From contig JBLDXI010000003.1 of the NCBI GenBank assembly GCA_047495785.1, forward strand, positions 3,472,001 through 3,536,000: 64,000 nucleotides of DNA. Direction: 5' to 3'. A program made the position numbers and the translations under genes. The notes under the pieces are model-generated. The model made no database searches and was not told where the DNA came from. It worked only from the letters and a program-made list of their open reading frames with translations. This DNA is from Lepidodermella squamata (taxonomy: Eukaryota; Gastrotricha). Each line of letters opens with the position of its first letter. Position 1 is the first letter of the stretch. This document shows positions 37,041-47,572 of the stretch, in pieces.

Positions 37041-38810
37041 ATGCGTATCCTGCTCCCGATCGCCATTGCGGCGTTCCTGTTCGGTAAATATTGAAAATTT
37101 CATGTTTTCAACATTTTCAATCGTTGAAATTGTTATTTCGTTTCAGTTGCCAGTAATGCCCAGCAAAAACAACAGCAGCAGCAGCAAATCCAGCTGCCTA
37201 ATTTCGACCTCCCGAAGCAGCAAGACAACGCGAAGAACAACCAAGGCGAGAGCAAGAAGGCTGTCGCCAAGAAGCCCCAACCGAAGCACTCTGAATCGCA
37301 CGAGTCACCCGAATCGAAGGAATCGCCCGAATCCAAGGAGTCTCCCGAGTCCAAGGAGTCGCAATCTTCCCAGTCTGCGCCCAAGAAGCGCGGCGGCAAG
37401 AAGGCTGTCGGCAAGAAGCACGGCAAGAAGTTCGCCAGCAGCGACTCGTACGTGCCCCGTCGTCGCCACCACCAGAAGCGCCGGTACTCGAGCGGCTCTG
37501 ACTCGTCTGCCTCGAGGAAGCACGGCAAGAAACATGGCAAGAAGCACGGCAAGAAGCACGGCAAGAAGAACCGTAAGAGCAGCGACAGCAACAGCTACTC
37601 GTACGGCTCCGGCAGCGATGCCCGCGACTTCAAGGCCATCGAGAAGCTGATCAAGCTGCGCAACCAAGGCCCAGTCCAGCCCGAGAACCTGCAGGAGAAG
37701 ACCGAGCTCAAGGCCAAGGAAAGCACCAAGCTCGACGCCAAGGAGAAGGAGTTCAACGCCGAGAACCAGGCTGTCGACATCAACGCCGCGACCAAGAACA
37801 AGAAGAGCAACTTCGAGGAGACCAAGGCATCCGCGAAGGCCAAGTCGTCGCACGAGGGCCTCGACATCGCCGTCAGCGCCACTGTTGAGGACAAGAAGTC
37901 GAAGAAGGACGCGAAGAAGTCGTGGAAGAAGAAGGCCAGCCACCAGCGCAAGAACTACAACAAGCACTCGCGGTCTGACAAGGCGTCTGCCCAAGCCAAG
38001 TCCAGGAACGAAAAGGCCAAGATCCGCGGCCGTGGCAAGTTCAACAAGCACGGCAAGTTCAACCAGGAGTATGACAACGACGCCGGCACTGACAACAAGC
38101 GCGATACTGACGCCATCACGTTCACCCGCAACACCGACAAGGGCCAGGACAAGACTTGGACCAAGAGCAAGGGCAAGACCAACACCGAGTTCGGCGAAGG
38201 CGGTGCTCTGAGCGGTTCGATCGAGACGAAGGCGTCCAAGAAGAGCGCCAAGGCGAACAAGAAGGGCAAGAGCAAGGGCACCAAGAAGCGCTACTCGTCT
38301 GCCTCGGAGTACGCCAGCTACTCGTCGAACCAGCACGACAAGAAGCGGAAGCAGAAGGCCCGCCTCAGCGCCGACGTCAAGTACAGCAAGGGTAAGGATT
38401 ACGCCAGCGCCAGCTACGAGAACAAGAAGAAGGCGAAGGAGAGCGGCTCGACCAAGAAGTCGAAGAAGGCCAACAAGGCGAAGATCGCGGCGAAGGAAAA
38501 GTCCGTCTCTTACCACTCGGATTCGCAGGTTTCGTACAGCAACAAGAAGTTCGCCGCCCCGGCCTCGAGCGCTTCGCCGGAGCCCAAGAAGCAACCCAAG
38601 AAGAAGCAGCCCAAGAAGCAGCCCAAGAAGGCCGTCACCAAGTCCGAGTCCGAGTCCAAGTCCTGGTCCGACAACAAGTCATCTGCGTCGCCTGAACCGG
38701 TCAAGAAGGGCAAGGGCAAGGGCAAAGGCAAAGGCAAAGGCAAAGGCAAAGGCAAAGGCAAGGGCAAGGGCAAGGGCAAAGGCAAAGCCTTCTACGGCAG
38801 CTACTATTGA
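37041..38810 (+). CDS. Secreted Lys/Ser-rich 'KGK' protein (2 exons, 568 aa)
   Basis: Exons 37041-37083 and 37147-38810 (63-bp intron, phase 1). The signal peptide (MRILLPIAIAAFLF) differs by one residue from that of 13152-14952, and the proteins align throughout: poly-Gln, ESPESKESPESKES repeats, KHGKKHGKKHGKKHGKK, RYSSGSDSSASRK, KFNKHGKFNQEYDNDAGT, TDKGQDKTWTKSKGK, SASEYASYSSNQHDKK, and a terminal GK run ending AFYGSYY. The GK run (about 38703-38785) is an in-frame GGCAAG/GGCAAA hexamer array, likely to vary in length. Strong AAG bias. No domain with known function. Confidence 0.86.
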
Positions 38811-38922
38811 GTTACGCCCATTCGAACAGTGAAAATTCAGTGATTATTTAAAGTATTCTTTTTTCCGTTATTTGCGCCGCTTATTTTCGTCGCCTGATTT
38901 CGTGATTGCTATCGAAAAATGA

Positions 38923-38928
38923 AATAAA
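38923..38928 (+). terminator. Poly(A) signal of the 37041-38810 gene
   Basis: AATAAA lies 113 bp after the stop. Confidence 0.7.
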
Positions 38929-40138
38929 AATGAAGATTTTGCAATACTGTTGTCTTTTCATTTTCTTCTGCTTCCATAAAAATGCTGATATCTGCTCCAG
39001 TCAGGGTTGTGATCGAAGGTGAAAAGTGAAAAGTGCCTCTCAGTCAGAACTACTCACGAGAAAGGAGGGTGTTCAGCTGAATCATGAACAAAATAAGCTC
39101 AAATTTCGGTGGGAAAGTAAACAACGAAGTTTATTTCTCTTCGATCGATTTCGTTAAATCAGAGAAGGTTCTCTCAAGTTTGTTGATGGAACCTGAAAGA
39201 GAATATTACGGGGAACAAGGTGGTTTTTTTTCGTGATTTTATGATTTTTTCAAAAAATTACTCAAGATGCATTTTAAGGTTTTTGAGCTGGCAAACAAAA
39301 TGGGAAATCGACAGGAATGAAAAGGAAATTGTAACAATTAGCGATGCTGGATCTAAATGCGGTTGTTCGTGAGCTTTCTTTGAGCCCATTAATCTGTTGA
39401 AATGGGTTTTCGAATTCGGAAATAAACCATAACAACTGCTTCGAAGAAAGTTTAATTGAACGACGTTTTTCAGGAAAGTAAATTGGTCTTAAGAGCTATC
39501 GCCTTTTGATACTTGAAGCGAATTAACAATTGACGTTTTCTGATATTTTCTATCAAAAAATGTTTTATCAAGTCATTGGATCTAAATACATATATCATTT
39601 GAACAAAAACGACAAGCAACGCAAGCCTGATCATCCAGCTAAGCGAATTCGAGGCCAAAAGCTGATCCGCTCGAATCTCCTGAACCCCGTCGATTCCCCA
39701 CCCCCTGCCCACGGCTTCAGCTATACTATGCAAGTTCGACTTTCGGCTAGCAATCTGTCTGTTCTGGTCCGCGGCCATCGGTTTTGAACTCAAGCGTAGG
39801 TACCATTAAACAGGGATTAGCATTAAACAAATTAAACGGGGATCACATGTTATTTAGTCATCGCGACCCACCGACTCACCTTAGGGTGAATTTAATCTGT
39901 TATTAGCATACTTGAGAGGGCGCCCAGAGGGTGTCAGCGAGCGGTGTAAGATGGTTGAGAGTTTGGACCGTGCGGTGATTAAACGAGAGAGCGGCCTTCA
40001 TCAACACCCAAAGCTATAATTATAAGGGTGATTTAGCGGCGATTTATCAGGTGCAGCCTTTATTCGGCTATTACGGCTCAAAGTTAATAGGTAAGCATCA
40101 CTGCAATTGTTTCTGCGAATCTGCGAAATTTTTCTCAC
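38929..40138 (+). other. Intergenic
   Basis: Two overlapping open frames at 39470-39793 look like chance. Nothing else seen except possible 5' UTR of the gene at 40139. Confidence 0.45.
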
Positions 40139-40607
40139 ATGCCGGGACTATCATCCGCCTACGATAGGCGGAGAAACGCAGCTAAGCGCCGTGCTCATCA
40201 GGGAGGAGAATCTTCCGAGGGCCAGAAGCGAGGCCGTGGCCGACCTCGCACTGTTCGAGGTGAGACCCAGGCAGTCGTCGAGTCAAAAACCCCGCCCACT
40301 CCGCCTCTATCTACTTCTCCCTGCCCTGACTCGTGTCGATCAACATCAGCAGCTTCTTACCTTTCATTAATTCAGGTACCTATATATTTTTAAATTGAAG
40401 AACTTTTAGCATTTAACACGAATATAATGTTAGTCCCAGAAAAGCGACTGCGGCGTCGTGACAGAAACTGTACCAGTTGCCAATATTGCTGTGCAAACTG
40501 ACCCGCCTACGTCGAGACCGATCATAACTCGAACGATTTCTACTCAGACGGAAGACCACAATGTTATGGCCGCGACTCAGCAGTCTCTACTATTCCTCCA
40601 TGATTAA
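40139..40607 (+). CDS. Small AT-hook protein with two TQT-like motifs (2 exons, 134 aa)
   Basis: Exons 40139-40375 and 40440-40607 join in phase 0 across a 64-bp intron. The first exon gives a basic protein with KRGRGRPR, a canonical AT-hook core (GRP flanked by basic residues), which in known proteins binds the minor groove of AT-rich DNA. The second exon has AVQTDPP and ISTQTED, which resemble dynein light chain LC8 docking sites (TQT type). It has no signal peptide and codon use unlike the Lys/Ser genes. A nuclear DNA-binding role is inferred. It could also be a remnant of a mobile element ORF. AATAAA at 40677-40682 supports a transcript. Confidence 0.45.
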
Positions 40608-40676
40608 CAAGATTTTGACTGATTTCCTTTAAACAGGCGTCGATTTTCCTATACCTAAGCCTTGTCTCGTTGATTC

Positions 40677-40682
40677 AATAAA
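40677..40682 (+). terminator. Poly(A) signal of the 40139-40607 gene
   Basis: AATAAA 70 bp after the stop. Confidence 0.5.
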
Positions 40683-40771
40683 TTTGTATGAAAAAAATAC
40701 CTACGTTGCTATGAGAATCGGACATGAAAATGATGACGAACCAAAAAAATCAAGGGTGTTCAAATTTGCAT

Positions 40772-40777
40772 TTTATT
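40772..40777 (-). terminator. Poly(A) signal of the 40858-41973 gene
   Basis: AATAAA on the minus strand, about 80 bp after the stop; roughly 90 bp from the convergent plus-strand signal at 40677. Confidence 0.6.
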
Positions 40778-40857
40778 CTGATGTTTGCTTCAATCCATTC
40801 GATGTATCACATCTCACAGTTCGCGTAATAAATAATAAATTCACTAATCACATCGAG

Positions 40858-41973
40858 TTAATAGTAGTGCTTGCCACCCTTCTTGCCTCCCTTCTTGCCT
40901 CCCTTCTTGCCGCCCTTCTTGCCGTAGCCACCATCGCGATAGCTGCCAGAGACTGATGCAGCGAAGTCGTGGGTGGCGCGTTCAGCCGAGGCGGAGGCGC
41001 GTTTGCGGCTGTGCTTGGCGCCAGCCTTGCGGGTGTGAGCAGAGTCGGAGACGGAGGTCTTCTTGTTGCTGGTCTTGTAGTCGCGGGCGTTGTGAGAAGC
41101 GCGAGCAACGGAAGCCGAGGCGCGGCGGTGGTGGGCCTTGTTGCGCTTCGCCTTCTTCGAGGCAGCGGCAGCCGAGGCCTTCGAGTCGCGGGAAGCGTAG
41201 TCGGCAGAGTGGGCCTTGCGGGACTTCTTGCCGTGGGCCTTCTTGGCGGTCTTTTTGCGGCTGGCAGTGGTGGCAGCACCGTCAGAATCGGCCTTGGCGA
41301 ACTCTTGCGAGCCGGACTCGAAGCTGAACTTGTTGACCTTGTTGTGGCCCTTGTCGGTGAAGGTCTTCTTCTTGAACTCGATCACCTCGCCGGCCTTGTC
41401 GCGGGCCTGGTCCTTCTGGAAAGCAGCCTTGCGCTTGTGGTCGGCACGGCCGTGCTTCTTGTTGCGCTTGTGCTTCTGGGCAGCGGCGGCGGCGCCAGAG
41501 TCGGCGTAGGCGTTGTCGTGCTTGGCGAAGGCAGCCGAGTCGCTCTTGCGGACAACGCGGCCGTGGCGCTTGCTACCGGCCTTGGACTTCTTCTGGTCGT
41601 AGGCGGAGTCGCGCTTGCCAGCCGAGGCGTAGCTGGCCGAGGCACGTTCGGCGCTGGCCGATCGGGTCTTGATCAGCTTGCGCTTGTCGCTGGTCTTCTT
41701 GTTGTGGGAAGCATCGGCCGAGGCGTAGTCGAATGCAGCGTCTTCTTGCTCAGCAGAGGCGGACTTGCGGTCGTAGGTGTCGCGTTGGTCGACCGAGGCG
41801 GAGAAGGAGGCTTGTTTGCCACCCTTCTTGCCACCCTTGCCTTTTCCATAGCCGCCGGCAAGGACTGAAAAGCGATTGAATATTCAAGTTTCGAGATTGA
41901 AAGAAAACTAGTTTGAAAACTCACCAGCCGAGGACAGGAGAGCGATAACAGCAACTGCGAGAATAATCCTCAT
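40858..41973 (-). CDS. Secreted Lys/Ala/Ser-rich 'SASA/KKGG' protein (2 exons, 351 aa)
   Basis: Exons 41925-41973 and 40858-41864 (60-bp intron, phase 1). The signal peptide (MRIILAVAVIALLSSA) equals that of 15374-16465, and intron and core promoter are also nearly the same. The body is ASFSASVDQRDTYDRKSASA, SASAERASASYASAGKRD, EVIEFKKKTFTDKGHNKVNK. The C-terminus has two more KKGG units than its paralogues (KKGGKKGGKKGGKKGGKHYY). Biased to AAG and GCC. Function unknown; extracellular structural role inferred. Confidence 0.86.
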
Positions 41974-42018
41974 GTTATTCGGAAAATATATTCAAAATTA
42001 TTTAAAATAAAGAGAGAA

Positions 42019-42061
42019 GGAGACTGATGATAATTTCCTGAATTCTTAGCCGGTATTTAAA
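42019..42061 (-). promoter_or_regulatory. Core promoter of the 41973 gene
   Basis: On the minus strand, TTTAAATA (42054-42061) is followed by CCGGCTAAGAATTCAGGAAA and ATTATCATCAGTCTCC. The same string, with one three-base difference, precedes 15374. Confidence 0.55.
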
Positions 42062-42918
42062 GTAAAATCGGTATGTTTTCACAATACCTGTTACGTGGCA
42101 AATATTTCCCGAGGCGCGTGTTCAATCGCGTGACCAATCCAGTCGCGCCAGAAACAACTTCGCGTAAGCAACGTGGATAGACCACGCGCTTAAAAAAATT
42201 CGATTTTTCAATAATTTTTCCAATAGTGTGATTCGGACTTCGTACTTTGAGCCTTACTTTGAGCAGAGTGAATGTATTGATTAAATTAAACATGTTCGAG
42301 AAATCACAGTCTGAATAATTTAGCAATTGAATCACCTATTTTTCAGTCGATTTAAACTTCATTTTTTTATTTTTTTTTCCCCAGAAATTTTCCAGCAAAA
42401 GCGAGATAGTTGCGGTCGAGAAGAATCGTCATGAGTAATCAGCTGTTTTCGTTACTACAGCACTCAGACCTGACGGCGCCGTATACTATATTGCCAACGT
42501 ATCGCCGTGGATTCTTGCCATATCACCACAATATTATCCATATCAAAAAATGCGCTCGATTGTAAAAAACGTGAGTGTACACAGCCCCGCCCCGAGTTCC
42601 TGGTTTGTTTAGCTCGATAATATGCAAATATTCAACACACACGCGATAACAAGAAACGGGAAATGTACAAAAAACGCGACTTATCATCTCACCTCGTGTT
42701 ACCACCGCGGCTCTTTGCCTAGAAGACACACGTTTGTCGATAAAAAAAACTTGAATAATATCAAATAAAAAACGCCGCGCACTCTAACGAGCTTCGCTGC
42801 CAATAATATTACGGTAATAAAACATCGTAATTTTTTATTGCGCCTAATAAAAAATTACGGCGATGACCAAATATCTGCCTCATTATTATTTTGCAAATAA
42901 TTTATTAATTTATTAATT
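42062..42918. other. Intergenic
   Basis: Upstream of both the minus gene at 41973 and the plus gene at 42919. No actin-binding or plakin exons were found here. Confidence 0.5.
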
Positions 42919-45900
42919 ATGAGCAACCCATCTTCTTCACACGCCGGATCTTTTACCGGTAAAAGTCTGAGAATTCGCAAAAATAATGACCGGCAAGATC
43001 TGAACTCTTGTGCCAAGTTGATTTTGGACGATTTGGGAGCTTTCGACCAAGCTTTGTGGCTTCATGGACCTTTTCCAAGCGATAAAGATGGCGTGAGAAA
43101 GCAACTCGATCATATCGCAACTTTTATGGAAACCTCGAAGCATCTCGCCGCTGTTATCGCGAAGCTTCAGGAAGAGGAATTCGAGGTTCAATCTGTGGCG
43201 AGAAGTTTGCCGAGTAGATCCAGCTCATTCAAAGACCAGCCAGTCGTGTTTTTGTCAAATAAACTCGAAGCGCTAATCGCGACAGTTCAAACCCGGAAAC
43301 AAAATTTGACGAATTTACTCGCTCGAATGGAGTCGGAAGTCGCGAATAATTCAAAAAAATCAGCCAACGAGCTTTTGCTGGAACAAATAGCTGAAATCGA
43401 GCGGCAAATCTCAGCGATAGATGTGTCGTCGAGAGATCTTAGTCAGGATAAATTCGACAGAATCTGCCAACAACTTCAGGCTCAAATTTCGAATTTATTA
43501 AAAATTTCAGGAATTTCCCAAGTTGGAAAACAGGTAATTTTTTTAATTTAATTTCCCAATTTTTAATAAACAATTTTTTAGACCTTGTTAGAGCTTGAAA
43601 AACGGCTTAACACTGTGTTGGCGAAGCCGAGATTAAGCTCTGAATTTTCAACAAATTTCCCGCCTATTCAGGAGGATGATTTCGAGCGTCAGATCGTTGA
43701 ATTGCTGGAAAAACTTGCCTCGGTCGACTCGAAATTGTTCGTACCCCTTCACATTAAGCCAAGTCTAGCCGAGGCGAAAGTACAGCTCGATAACCTGAAC
43801 ACATTTATCACTAGTGAAGTTCAGCCGATTTTGGTCGAAGCTCAAAATATTGTTGAAATAAACGGCCGAAATGACGATTTTCTGGTGGCAGATCTCGCGA
43901 GTCGAGTCGAAAATGTCGAGAAGGAAATCGCCCGGCAAAAGGGTGATTTCGAAAAATCGCTGAATTTAATGGAACAATTCGACAAAATTTACTCGGATTT
44001 TGACGATTGGCTAGTTAAGGTCGAGCAATTAACCTCGATCAAAAGAACTGAATTCTCAGGTAATTTAAAGGCTCAAATCGATGAAATGTCCCGTTTGGAT
44101 GAATTGGCTGGGGAAATCAAAGGAAAAGCGGCCGATATGCGGCAACTTCTCGAAATCGGCACAATGATTGAGTTCAATTTATCGCGACCTGATGCCGTAG
44201 CTTTTCGTAAGAAAATGTCAGAAATTCACCTGAGGTGGAAGGCTGTTAAAGACTCGGCCAGTTTACAATTGAGCAAAGTCTCCGAAACAAATCGATTGGT
44301 CACCCAATTTTTTAATGACTCAAAAGATCTCCACGACTGGATTAATGCGACTCAATTGAAGCTAGCGGCCTCGCAACAACACGAAGCTCCGAATGCTTGG
44401 GAAAGTCGGGGTGTTGTTCAAATTCTACTCCATCGCCTTAACCATCTCGCCGGGCAGATTCGGGCGAAAGAACGGACGTATAACGAGCTAATAGTCCGGG
44501 CAGTCACCCTAAAAGAGCAGCAATGCAAAAATGACCTGGATAAAATTGAATTTCAGTCGAAAATCGATGAGTTGAAGCACGCTTGGCTAGGCCTGATATC
44601 AGCAGTCGACGACCGCAGGCGGCGTCTTGAGAGTGTTTTAATCACCCTGGGCGAGTTTACCGAAACGCCTGATTCATTGGCGAAATGGTTATCTCGGACT
44701 AAATTACTGCTCGATATTGAATTGCCAACTCACGGCGACTCGGCAACTGTGGATAAGCTAATAAGGGACCATCAATCGCTAGAAGAGTTAGTCACGAGGA
44801 GGGCAGAGGCGATTGATCGATTTCGGACAACTAGTCTATCGGCTCATTCTACGACATCTGTATTCTCGGTCACCGATTTCGGCTCGAGTAATTCAATTAG
44901 CGAAAGTGGGGTCATGTGCGAGTTGGAAGACCTGCGGAAACAGGTCAAAGGTTCAGCAGAACGGCGGGCTGAAATTCTGACCCATTCCAAGCAAATGGCG
45001 GAGAAATTTGATGGCCTAATCAAAAAGTTGAATGATTGGTACGACGATTTGAGGTCGAAATGCTCGGCTGTTAGTTCTAGTCTCACGGCGAATAGTAGTC
45101 AATTAACGCGGGCTCAATTGACGGATTGCAGTCAAAAGGTCAATCAATGTGTTCAAGATGCTGAGGTTCAGCGGGCGAATTATAACGAGGCCTTGATATT
45201 AGGCCGGCAAATTTTGGACCACTGCCACCCTGATGCGGTTTTGTCGATAAAACGCAATTTGATGCTTCTCCAATCTCGCTGGGGTGAGATTGTTGTCAAT
45301 AGTTTACAGGGCCTCAAGGTCTATATCGATGAATCGCTGGCGAGGTTTGATAATGATTTGTCTAAACTTGCTGATGTTTCGACTTGGGTCGATGAAGTTT
45401 TGCCGAAATTACTCGTTCAGCCGCTGGATGAAGTTATGCTGAGGAATTGTGATAAGGCAACGCTAGAGCGGTTGTTGAATGAGCAGGTTCGGCTCGAGGA
45501 GAGTATTGCTATGCAAATGGCGGCTTATACCCGGTTACCGGCGCAATTTCAGCGGCGGATTGAGTCGGATTGGAAGAAGTTGTGCCAAATTATTGAAACC
45601 AGGCACAGAACACTGCATGCGGCGACGGAATCCAGGCGTCAGGTTGGTTAATTAACTGAATAAACCGAATGCTTTTTTTCGAGCATTATTCTAAAATAAG
45701 ATGTTTCGATTTTTCGAAATTTCTAGTCCACGAGATAACGGGTAGAGAAGCATGTGCCAGCCACCAGGAAATTTTACCATTTACCTTTCACCCTAATTTC
45801 CGAAAATATCTACTATCTCCGCTCTCAACGCTCCCAATATTGAAAAATCACTGAAATTGTCCCATATGTAAAGCAAAAAGCAAACTAAGAAAAATGAGAG

Positions 45901-47406
45901 GCGAAGTCAAATCTCAAGGCCAGACAAATATTCGAAATTTTTTCAAAAAGTCATAAGAATAGCCGTCAATTATGCCAGTTGAGAATAGAATAAAAAAATC
46001 TAGAGAAATCTGGAGAAACCTGGTCCAGCCGGGTAAAAACCGAAAATTACCGAACCAGTCACCACCGGGATTTTCCAAGTTTTCTCCGGTTGTTTTCTGA
46101 TTTTAATTTCTTCGGTAAAATCGTGAATAAAGGCTAGAAGATTCTACGGGTAGGCTTAATTTTAGAAAATTACTTCAATTTCCTACAAAAAAGTTCGCAA
46201 AATTACAAAATGGTTGCGCCACTAATGGGACACGTTGTACTGGGTGCCCAAAAAGTACGCATCCATTTTACGATTTTCCCATTATTTTTTTTTATTTCTC
46301 CATATTTATTACTGCGAAGGGTATTTTCCATCCATTTTTTGCGATGTTACCGAAGAAACTTATAATTTACCATTAGTAATTGGTTCGGTAATTTTCGGTA
46401 TTTTGCCTCTCTCTATTTGAACCTATTGCTTCCTTATTTTTGGTGACCGATGACAGATTCCATTTTTAATAGCAATTTTTATGCGGGTTTTGAAGTAATC
46501 AGGAAAAGCTCAGGAAAAGAATTTCCCGCTTGGCCAAGATCGCCAAGATGGGAAACGGATGGGTCTAACCCTGTCCTCTACTTCAGCCTTCAACCTTGCC
46601 TTGAGAAATTTAAAACGTCATGGGAGATTGGTCCTTGGAAGGATGAACGTGGCGATAATATCATGTTGTTTTATTATTTAAATTTCCACTTTTATAATAA
46701 ATTTATCATTAAAGTTGATCGAATTCATATTTTTGAACCATATTTCATTTTTTAGGCTGATAAACTACATAACTTCAGCTTTGACGCTTGGCGAAATCGT
46801 TATAACGCTTGGCTGGCCGAAAAGCGGTTCCGCCTTCTCGACGCTTTCCGAGCGCTGGATACAGACCGTGACGGGCGGTTGACGAAGCGCGAATTCATCG
46901 ACGGCGTGTTACGGTCTCGATTTCCTACCAACGGCTCGGAAATGCAGCTGGTTGCTAAACACTTTTTCGAAGGCGGAATCGCGAAAATCGGCTTCGGGGA
47001 TTATCAACGGCTACTGCAGACAACCGTTGTCAACCAGAGCCATGCTGATATCATTCTATACGAAGCTAGTCAATACCTAATGGAGTGCCGGTGTAAGGTC
47101 AGATTTCGTATCGAGCGAATGCCGGATGGTCGGTACAAGGTAAAGTTGGTCAAGATGGCAGAAATTTCCCAAATTGAATGATTTTTTCTTAGATTGGTCA
47201 ACAAATCGCGGTTGTTAAAATTATATCCTCGACGTTAATGGTTCGAGTTGGTGGCGGCTGGGAACCGATGGATGAATTTGTTCGGCGAAATGACCCTTGC
47301 CACGGTAAAAAATAGAAAAATTTCCAATTTTTTTAGCTTTATCTCTTTTTTCTGTTTAGTCGCTGCAGCTCGTCAGCAGCAAAGTTCAGGCAGGAGAGTT
47401 TTTTAA
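42919..47406 (+). CDS. Short spectraplakin-like cytolinker: spectrin repeats, EF-hand, GAS2 domain (5 exons, 1,072 aa)
   Basis: Exons 42919-43533, 43582-45642, 46756-47139, 47193-47304 and 47360-47406. Residues 1 to about 890 are charged helical sequence with spectrin-repeat spacing (W at repeat helices, e.g. [31 protein letters not shown]), enough for roughly eight repeats. An EF-hand loop ([12 protein letters not shown]) is at about 927-938. A GAS2 domain (about 990-1057: [17 protein letters not shown], then [26 protein letters not shown]) is complete. This order is that of the C-terminal part of MACF1/dystonin/Shot/VAB-10, where GAS2 binds microtubules. The CH pair and plakin domain of those giants are absent; the opposite-strand gene at 41973 leaves no room nearby. 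The intron before exon 3 (1.1 kb) carries a MITE. Confidence 0.85.
45853..46239. mobile_element. MITE copy 2, about 390 bp, in a spectraplakin intron
   Basis: Colinear with the copy at 20214-20609: CTCAAGGCCAGACAAAT, CCGAACCAGTCACC, TTTTCTCCGGT, TTTCCTACAAAAAAGTT, and a right end GGGACACGTTGTA. The left inverted repeat is decayed (only TGTCCCATA remains), so this copy is older or inactive. Confidence 0.7.
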
Positions 47407-47469
47407 ATGACAATCTGAATTAATTTATCAGCTTTTTCGATAATTTCCTCAAACTTGTTACTCATTAAA

Positions 47470-47507
47470 ATAAAAAAATTCTGGTGCAAAATTGGCATGT
47501 TTTATTG
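47470..47507. terminator. Facing poly(A) signals of two convergent genes
   Basis: AATAAA on plus at 47470-47475 (spectraplakin) and on minus at 47502-47507 (Sushi gene). Cleavage 10-30 bases downstream would make the two transcripts overlap at their 3' ends. Confidence 0.6.
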
Positions 47508-47572
47508 TTAAGAAACTAGTGAAATATAGTGAAATTGGTCATGACCTAGGTCAAGTGCGCAATAAACATCAA

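Noticed and set aside
39470-39793. 107-codon minus-strand frame and an overlapping plus-strand frame
   Set aside because: Overlapping frames with no relatives, signal or splice support; most likely chance.
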